A stretch of 15,103 nt of DNA from Anaerolineales bacterium (GTDB lineage: Bacteria > Chloroflexota > Anaerolineae > 4572-78 > NAK82): positions 1-15,103 of the forward strand of contig JAHELX010000076.1 in assembly GCA_024643945.1 (NCBI GenBank), given 5' to 3'. A program made the position numbers and the translations under genes. A model generated the notes under the pieces. It was given only the letters and a program-made list of their open reading frames with translations, made no database searches and had not been told where the DNA came from. The number at the start of each line of letters is the position of its first letter. The first letter of the stretch is position 1. Below, piece after piece: positions 7,501 to 11,905 of this stretch.

Positions 7501-7617
7501 CGGGGGGAGGTTGGGAGGGGGGAGAGCCCTGTCTCGCGCAAGCGACCCGACTTGGGGATTAGGTTCAGACGCTGTCCAGTCTGCTGTCGTCTCGACCCCC
7601 AAAAACCTACCCATGAA
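7501..7617. repeat. Perfect 117-bp direct repeat, right copy
   Basis: Identical to 1-117 base for base and in the same orientation. With the left copy it brackets the whole minus-strand sigma/ABC/two-component block. The sequence to its left is a palindromic G/C tract, so the full repeat may extend further than the window allows comparing. Confidence 0.95.
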
Positions 7618-7767
7618 CGGGGAGGGGCCGGGGGGTAGGTCTTGCCCCAAGCGGTTCGTATGTATCGACAAAAAAAGAGGCCGGCCCTGCCGATCTTTCG
7701 TCGCCAGCGCCGACCCCTCACCGCCGCGCCCACCACCACAGCGCCACGAGGCCCCTTGCCCTGATAA

Positions 7768-7956
7768 CTATGCTCTGAACGCCAGCGCGAACCCTCCGAC
7801 AGCCACAATTGCTCCCGCGATGGTGCCGGCTATCTGATAAGGCCCAAAAACGGGCGATGAACCTCCAAGCCCGATGGGGTCGGCTAACAGCGCTAGCAGC
7901 AACACGACGATCCCGACCACGAGCAAGACAATGCCGACAGTCTTCCTGCTTCCCAT
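7768..7956 (-). CDS. Small two-helix membrane protein
   Basis: A 62-residue hydrophobic protein of unknown function. Two membrane helices are visible, at about 6-25 (VGIVLLVVGIVVLLLALLAD) and 40-61 (YQIAGTIAGAIVAVGGFALA), joined by a Gly/Pro-rich loop (PIGLGGSSPVFGP). The start at 7956 is well supported: on the minus strand AGGAGGTGAC lies at 7961-7970, a near-perfect Shine-Dalgarno sequence at good distance. It is alone between repeat patches and forms no operon with either neighbour. Similar short membrane proteins of this layout are recalled from Chloroflexota, but no function is known to me. The ribosome site makes it very likely real. Confidence 0.85.
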   Translation of the reverse strand: MGSRKTVGIVLLVVGIVVLLLALLADPIGLGGSSPVFGPYQIAGTIAGAIVAVGGFALAFRA

Positions 7957-8300
7957 TTATGTCACCTCCTCTCTCTTATCAAAAGGCTATCCTTAGGCGG
8001 ATGCCTGATAACCGGGTAGTTCCCAATGTTTCAGGGCGGGGGGGCACTGTCCAGCGCAAAGCAGCTTGCCAGGGCGTCCATCATTTCTAAAGATCACAGT
8101 CGCCCTGCTCCTTACAGCCTGTCTCTAGCAGTATATCATGGGAAGACCAGAGGTTAACAGGAAATTGATTAGAACTTAATTAGAATGTGGACTCCGGCCA
8201 AAACAGGGTAAGTCGCACATTGGCCTCTACCAGCCCAGCCAGATCCTCGCGCCGTATGGCTTATCGTTACACATCAGTGAGGTAAGTGGTCGTGTAGGCT

Positions 8301-8363
8301 TCACCCCCTCCCAGCCTCCCCCTTCGAGGGGGAGGAGTTGCGCGTCCCCCCTCGAAGGGGGGA
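8301..8363. repeat. Two adjacent GC-rich hairpins (MITE-like intergenic repeat)
   Basis: The first hairpin, 8315-8335, has stem CCTCCCCCT, loop TCG and arm AGGGGGAGG. The second, 8345-8363, has stem TCCCCCCT, loop CGA and arm AGGGGGGA. The cores of the two are reverse complements of one another, so the whole is a larger imperfect palindrome. The flank CCCCTCCCAGCCTCCCCC resembles the complement of the G-rich tract at 7495-7520, placing it in the same repeat family. It could also act as a terminator for leftward or rightward transcription. Confidence 0.8.
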
Positions 8364-8367
8364 CTAC

Positions 8368-8443
8368 AGTATGTCAAGCACCTGGGTGCATTGAATAATG
8401 CATCCAAGAGGTAGACACCGGCTGGAGGATTTGATAAGCTATA
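8368..8443 (+). repeat. 76-bp repeat upstream of radical SAM gene 1
   Basis: It matches 11749-11824 at 61 of 76 positions with no gap and ends 85 bases before the start codon, against 81 in the other copy. It opens with a GCAC-N4-GTGC hairpin (8377-8388), also present in a partial copy at 7238-7255, and shares the block ending ATTTGATAAGCTAT. It may be a leader or operator duplicated with the gene, or an intergenic repeat, or a degraded coding tail. Confidence 0.85.
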
Positions 8444-8497
8444 CTTGCCCACCGCAAGTCCCTGTGCGCACAACGGACCTGCGGGCGGAGAAAGGAA

Positions 8498-8521
8498 CCA
8501 GTAACGACGCTACTGGGAGGT
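8498..8521 (+). promoter_or_regulatory. Hairpin abutting the ribosome binding site of radical SAM gene 1
   Basis: CCAGTA (8498-8503) and TACTGG (8511-8516) form a perfect 6-bp stem around ACGACGC. The right arm runs into the Shine-Dalgarno sequence GGGAGGT (8515-8521), which is seven bases from the ATG at 8529. The hairpin could partly hide the ribosome site. Confidence 0.5.
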
Positions 8522-8528
8522 ACGAGCG

Positions 8529-9926
8529 ATGAAGATTGTGTTGATTTTCCCACGAGCTGGCCCCCGACGCGGGACCAAGGTCAAAAACTACATGCTGCCC
8601 CCGCATGGCTTGCAGTTGCTGGCGGCGCTCACCCCGCCCCAGCACGAAGTGGTGTTGCTGGACCAGTTTCACCGTCCCATTGACACCCATCTCAAGGCCG
8701 ACCTGGTCGGCATCAGCGTCTGGACAACCTCGTCGAATAACGCCTACCGGCTGGCCGACACCTTTCGCGCCCGGGGGATCCCCGTCGTGCTAGGCGGCCC
8801 CCACGTGGCAGTGCTGCCGGAAGAGGCGGCCCAACACGCTGACGCGGTAGTGGTGGGTGAGGCCGAATCAGTCTGGGCTCAACTGTTATCGGACCTGGAG
8901 GTGGGACAATTGGCGCCTGTGTACGTGGGCCAACCGTCGCCGCTTTCCGAGACGCCGCCAGTGCGGTGGGACGTTTTCCCCGAGAGTGATTACGTGCTGC
9001 GCAACGTCCTTTCGACCTCGCGGGGTTGCCATTTTCGCTGCGAGTTTTGCTACGAGAGTAGCCGCGCTGACTCGGTCTACCGGCGCCAGCCACTGGAACA
9101 GGTTCTGACTGAAATTGACGGCCGCCCCGGTCCGGTTATCGCCTTTCTGGACAACGATCTATTGGGCGATAAACGATATGCACGACGTCTCCTGGAAGCG
9201 CTGATCCCGCGTCAGAAATATTGGATGGCCATGACGACCATCCGCTTTGCGGATGACCTGGAGATGGTAGCGCTGGCGGCTGCAGCCGGCTGCCGAACCC
9301 TTTTTATCGGCTTTGAGTCAATCTCGACAGCGAGTTTACTAGAGGTGGGTAAGCGCCAAAACCGCGTCGAGCTCTATGCACGCAACATCCAGCGACTCCA
9401 CGATCACGGTATCATGGTCAATGGAAGCTTTGTGTTTGGCTTTGACCATGATACCCCGGACGTGTTCGACGCAACGGTTCGATTTGGCATTAAAAACCAT
9501 CTGGAGACAGCCACGTTCACAATTCTGACGCCCTATCCCAACACCGGCCTGTACCGCCGGTTGCAGGCCGAGGGGCGCATCTTTGACCACAACTGGGCGC
9601 ACTACGACACCACCTATGTCGTCTTCGAGCCGGCCGGGATGACGGCAGAGGAGCTGGAAACGGGGTATTTCTATGCCTATCGGGAGTTTTATCGTCTGGA
9701 CTCAATCCTGACGCGTGCTTTGCGCCCCGGCCCCGGCGCCTTACGACGGCTCGCGCTCAACCTGGCATACAAACGCATTGAGCCCGTGTGGAAGGGTTTT
9801 GACCTGGGCCTTCCGGCTATGTGGGTGCGACCGATGACCTACTGGTATATGCATCCGCCTCGCGCGCAGCGCATGGCGATGCGTGAAATCGCACACACAT
9901 GGCCAGCTACAAGCTGCGAATCTTGA
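8529..9926 (+). CDS. B12-binding-domain radical SAM protein, copy 1
   Basis: A 465-residue enzyme with an N-terminal cobalamin-binding Rossmann-type domain (1-135), without the DXHXXG motif of base-off B12 proteins, and a radical SAM barrel. The iron-sulfur cysteines are Cys167, Cys171 and Cys174 (SRGCHFRCEFC). SAM-binding features include AFLDNDLLGD near 205-214 and LFIGFES near 272. The C-terminal part from about 350 (THYDTTYVV-like, then MTAEELETGYFYAYREFY) resembles the DUF4070 region of BchQ/BchR and many uncharacterised proteins. By family it should methylate or otherwise modify an unactivated carbon, perhaps of a lipid, tetrapyrrole or natural product; the substrate is unknown. The start ATG has GGGAGGT seven bases upstream. 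The gene is followed by a membrane protein gene 17 bases later, probably co-transcribed. Confidence 0.92.
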   Translation: MKIVLIFPRAGPRRGTKVKNYMLPPHGLQLLAALTPPQHEVVLLDQFHRPIDTHLKADLVGISVWTTSSNNAYRLADTFRARGIPVVLGGPHVAVLPEEAAQHADAVVVGEAESVWAQLLSDLEVGQLAPVYVGQPSPLSETPPVRWDVFPESDYVLRNVLSTSRGCHFRCEFCYESSRADSVYRRQPLEQVLTEIDGRPGPVIAFLDNDLLGDKRYARRLLEALIPRQKYWMAMTTIRFADDLEMVALAAAAGCRTLFIGFESISTASLLEVGKRQNRVELYARNIQRLHDHGIMVNGSFVFGFDHDTPDVFDATVRFGIKNHLETATFTILTPYPNTGLYRRLQAEGRIFDHNWAHYDTTYVVFEPAGMTAEELETGYFYAYREFYRLDSILTRALRPGPGALRRLALNLAYKRIEPVWKGFDLGLPAMWVRPMTYWYMHPPRAQRMAMREIAHTWPATSCES

Positions 9927-9943
9927 TGGGGAAGGGTGTCGAC

Positions 9944-10648
9944 ATGAACGACACAGGCAGGCGTTTTCTTTGGGTATCAGCCTACGCTATCGCCATGGCC
10001 TTCCTGGAGGCGGTGGTCGTGGTCTATTTGCGTGGGTTGCTACAGATTACGAACGACCACGTCGCGCTGGGATCTTATTTCACCATGGAGACCTGGAGGG
10101 AAGTAGGGACCCTGGTGATGCTGGTCAGTATCGGCTGGCTGGCCGGTCGCCGGAGGATCGAGCGGTGGGCCTACGGCTTGTTGGCCTTCGGGCTGTGGGA
10201 TATCTGGTATTACATCTGGCTCAAGGTACTAACTGGCTGGCCAGCAAGCTTGCTGGACTGGGACGTACTGTTCCTGGTCCCCCTGCGCTGGTGGGGGCCG
10301 GTACTGTCGCCGATGCTAATCGCCGCGCTAATATGCGTCACGGCAGTCCTGGCCATGGCACGACTGGCACGCGGGGAGCGGTTGGGGATCACAGCCACCC
10401 GGGTGGGTGTCGCCTTGGTGGGCGGGCTGCTGGCGCTGTACGTCTTCATGTCCGACGCGCTGCACGCGCTGCTGGCTGGCCGGACTGATTGGGACACGCT
10501 CCGGCCCGAGCCCTTCAAATGGCCGTTGTTTCTGGTGGCGTTGGCCTTGATGGCACTGCCCAGCCTGATGGCGACCTGGCCGGGACGAAAAGCGAGACCC
10601 CAAACCACGGGTCCCAAAGCGCCTCTAATGCGCGAGCAAGTAGAGTGA
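9944..10648 (+). CDS. Polytopic membrane protein co-encoded with radical SAM copy 1
   Basis: A 234-residue membrane protein with about six hydrophobic segments (near 8-29, 53-67, 75-95, 105-137, 151-171 and 193-212) and a basic C-terminus. Motifs such as AIAMAFLEAVVVVYLRGL, ETWREVGTLVML and GLWDIWYYIWLKVL are reminiscent of an uncharacterised family; I do not recognise a function. ATG at 9944 is preferred, with GGGAAGGG about seven bases upstream and a start 17 bases after the radical SAM stop; an ATG at 9899 inside the radical SAM gene has no ribosome site. A 34-bp piece homologous to codons 104-115 lies at 11837-11870, upstream of the second radical SAM gene, suggesting this gene once belonged to a duplicated unit. 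Confidence 0.85.
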   Translation: MNDTGRRFLWVSAYAIAMAFLEAVVVVYLRGLLQITNDHVALGSYFTMETWREVGTLVMLVSIGWLAGRRRIERWAYGLLAFGLWDIWYYIWLKVLTGWPASLLDWDVLFLVPLRWWGPVLSPMLIAALICVTAVLAMARLARGERLGITATRVGVALVGGLLALYVFMSDALHALLAGRTDWDTLRPEPFKWPLFLVALALMALPSLMATWPGRKARPQTTGPKAPLMREQVE

Positions 10649-10896
10649 ACTATGCTGACAGCCAGCGCCCGCGTCCACCGCGATTCAATTGTGGCGGCAT
10701 GCTACCGTGGCGAGGCTGTTGAGCGCCCTCCACGCTTTGATGACTTCACGTGCTCCTGCCCCTTCGCACAGGTAATATCATCGCCATTTACGGGTTTAGC
10801 TTAATCGCAATGATTTTGACCACGGTTTGCCTCCGACACACCGTCAGGATGCGCGTGTCTTGTAACGTCCACCGATCGTCCATGCCTGTGCAACAT
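10649..10896. other. Gap after the membrane protein gene, no gene seen
   Basis: With the following terminator this makes a gap of about 305 bases between the plus-strand membrane gene and the minus-strand HepT gene. One short frame at 10652-10804 (50 codons, ATG three bases after the upstream stop) has no ribosome site and no recognisable feature, so it is not called. No RNA gene or clear promoter is seen. Confidence 0.6.
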
Positions 10897-10926
10897 AAAG
10901 CCACCCAACTCGCCAGGGTGGCTTTT
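10897..10926. terminator. Rho-independent terminator, possibly bidirectional
   Basis: AAAGCCACCC (10897-10906) pairs with GGGTGGCTTT (10916-10925) around a nine-base loop. A run of four T follows on the plus strand and TTTA on the minus strand. It lies between the convergent radical SAM/membrane protein unit and the HepT/MntA unit, ending 27 bases before the HepT stop, so it can serve both. Confidence 0.85.
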
Positions 10927-10953
10927 CGAATCCCTATGTAAGTGTCAAAACCC

Positions 10954-11298
10954 TCATGCCTCGTAGTCCCTTAGAACCTGTTGTATTTGCGGCTTGATCT
11001 TTGGGATGTCTTGCTTGACGACATCCCATACGATTTCCAAATCGACGGTATCATAACCGTGAATGATTCTGTCCCGCATACCGGCCATCTGTTTCCAAGG
11101 GATGTTTGGATATTGATCACGTAACGTCATCGGCAAGCATTTGGTGGCTTCGCCAACAATTTCCAAGGCCCTGACCACGGCGAAGTTGATTCGAAAATCG
11201 GATTCAAACTGGTCATAGGTCACGCCCCTGAGTAGAATCTCGGCCTTTTCCATAGCGTCTACAATATCTTCAACGTAGTCCAAGAACTCATTGCTCAT
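10954..11298 (-). CDS. hepT: HEPN-domain toxin of the HepT/MntA (DUF86) type
   Basis: A 114-residue all-helical HEPN protein. The family ribonuclease motif RX4HXY is present as Arg75, His80 and Tyr82 (RDRIIHGY). In characterised HepT proteins this site cleaves RNA, and the partner MntA silences the toxin by adding AMP units to the motif tyrosine; both residues needed for that are intact here. The start ATG overlaps the MntA stop by four bases (ATGA), the usual coupled arrangement. Base composition of this pair is visibly more AT-rich than the flanking genes, consistent with acquisition by transfer. It likely acts in the cytoplasm as a stress or phage-defence toxin; the actual target is unknown. 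Confidence 0.93.
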   Translation of the reverse strand: MSNEFLDYVEDIVDAMEKAEILLRGVTYDQFESDFRINFAVVRALEIVGEATKCLPMTLRDQYPNIPWKQMAGMRDRIIHGYDTVDLEIVWDVVKQDIPKIKPQIQQVLRDYEA

Positions 11299-11594
11299 AT
11301 AGGGACGACCTCGTCCAGAATGCGTTGGCCGATACGCTTTCTCAAATTCTTCTTGATGGCAACATCAACTTTTGTCCCAAGCAGTTCGCTTAGATGGTAT
11401 TCCAACTCCACCAAGCCTAGCAAGCTGATCCGAGGTGGTCTTTCCAGTTCAATCAGAATATCAATGTCGCTGTCAGGCTCTTGTTCGCCCCGTACGTAGG
11501 AGCCAAACACGCCAACTACAGTCACACCGTATTTCTCGGCTAAGTAAGATCTTTCGGCCTGCAGGATCTCTTTGATTTCGATCAGTGTTTTCAT
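11295..11594 (-). CDS. mntA: MNT-domain nucleotidyltransferase antitoxin
   Basis: A 99-residue minimal nucleotidyltransferase. The catalytic motif GSX10DXD is exact: Gly31-Ser32, then Asp43 and Asp45 (GSYVRGEQEPDSDIDILIE), with a third acidic residue at Asp77 (KVDVAI). Members of this family neutralise HepT by AMPylating its active-site tyrosine. It is the first gene of the pair and overlaps the toxin gene by four bases. There is no Shine-Dalgarno before the ATG at 11594; instead a strong promoter lies so close that the mRNA is probably leaderless. Confidence 0.93.
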   Translation of the reverse strand: MKTLIEIKEILQAERSYLAEKYGVTVVGVFGSYVRGEQEPDSDIDILIELERPPRISLLGLVELEYHLSELLGTKVDVAIKKNLRKRIGQRILDEVVPI

Positions 11595-11602
11595 GGCGTC
11601 TT

Positions 11603-11632
11603 ATTATACCCCGCCATCCGGTTCAAAGGCAA
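11603..11632 (-). promoter_or_regulatory. Predicted leaderless promoter of mntA-hepT
   Basis: On the minus strand TTGCCT (11627-11632) is followed after 18 bases by a perfect TATAAT (11603-11608). Only eight bases separate the -10 box from the ATG at 11594, so transcription should begin at or within a base or two of the start codon. Confidence 0.7.
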
Positions 11633-11748
11633 CTGTGGCTTGTGCCCTACGCCCAAGATTCACCATAATGGGGTATTCGCTGGCAGGACGTACTATGAGC
11701 CGAAAAGATTCCACTTCGACCAGCGGCTTGCGCACGTCGCGTCTTGAT

Positions 11749-11824
11749 AGTATGTCAAGCACTTGGGTGCGTCAACGAGCGTATCCAGGAGGTGGATATC
11801 GGCTGGAGAATTTGATAAGCTATC
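11749..11824 (+). repeat. 76-bp repeat upstream of radical SAM gene 2
   Basis: It matches 8368-8443 at 61 of 76 positions without gaps, including the GCAC-N4-GTGC hairpin and the end ATTTGATAAGCTAT. Of the 15 differences in the 75 bases after the first, nine fall in the third position of one forward register (GTA TGT CAA), several of them synonymous, and both copies end in TGA TAA in that register. Confidence 0.85.
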
Positions 11825-11836
11825 TCTGCCCCTACC

Positions 11837-11870
11837 GGACTGGGACGTGCTGTTCCTGATCCCCTGCGCT
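11837..11870 (+). pseudogene. Frameshifted remnant of the membrane protein gene
   Basis: GGACTGGGACGT, CTGTTCCTG, TCCCC and TGCGCT match 10255-10289 of the membrane gene in order: 32 of 35 aligned columns agree, with two substitutions and one lost C. Similarity stops on both sides. In frame it would read DWDVLFLIPC against DWDVLFLVPL in the intact gene. The missing base destroys the frame, so it is a non-functional relic. Confidence 0.75.
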
Positions 11871-11905
11871 CGGCGGTCGGTGGTCACCATGAAAGGAGCG
11901 TATCA

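Larger units (their letters stand above)
7252..7640. repeat. Dense GC-rich intergenic repeat block
   Basis: This stretch between the sigma factor and the small membrane protein holds nested non-coding repeats. At 7264-7386 it resembles an inverted copy of 96-225. A 51-bp unit is tandemly doubled at 7361-7411 and 7412-7462. A palindrome pairs CCCCCGCTGGGGGG (7465-7478) with its complement around 7493-7507. A 117-bp copy of the window's first bases lies at 7501-7617. The landmark TTCATGGGTAGGTTTTTGGG appears twice directly and once inverted. No open frame here looks like a gene. Confidence 0.85.
7957..8528. other. 572-bp gap with repeats before the first radical SAM gene
   Basis: From 7971 to about 8300 I see only the 5' region of the small membrane gene and AT-richer sequence without a gene, RNA or strong promoter. 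From 8301 to 8363 lies a pair of GC-rich hairpins, then the 76-bp repeat shared with 11749-11824, and a small hairpin next to the ribosome site of the radical SAM gene. TATACT at 8440-8445 could be a -10 box, but no -35 box stands at the right distance. Confidence 0.6.
11595..11905. other. 311-bp gap with promoter, repeat and gene remnant
   Basis: Reading from left: the mntA promoter (11603-11632), a stretch with one protein-like but unassigned forward frame ending in TGA at 11745-11747 (about 11661-11747, containing YYEPKRFHFDQRLAHVAS), the 76-bp repeat at 11749-11824, the membrane-gene remnant at 11837-11870, and the ribosome site GGAG seven bases before the GTG at 11906. The region looks like scar tissue from duplication and deletion. 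Confidence 0.6.

Noticed and set aside
8267..8473. Minus-strand frame with a peptide (SLSNPPAGVYLLDALFNAP) resembling one in a frame at 11693-11890
   Set aside because: The resemblance comes from the 76-bp DNA repeat. Differences between copies fall mainly in the first position of the minus-strand codons, the opposite of what protein conservation would give.
10652..10804. 50-codon plus-strand frame just after the membrane gene
   Set aside because: No ribosome binding site, no recognisable composition or motif, and it lies in a gap before a terminator.
10750..10941. 63-codon plus-strand frame with a hydrophobic start
   Set aside because: It has no ribosome site and runs through the terminator hairpin at 10897-10926.
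11572..11859. 95-codon plus-strand frame across the mntA promoter and 76-bp repeat
   Set aside because: It begins antisense inside mntA, crosses a promoter and a repeat, and has no ribosome site; differences between the repeat copies do not follow a coding pattern in this frame.
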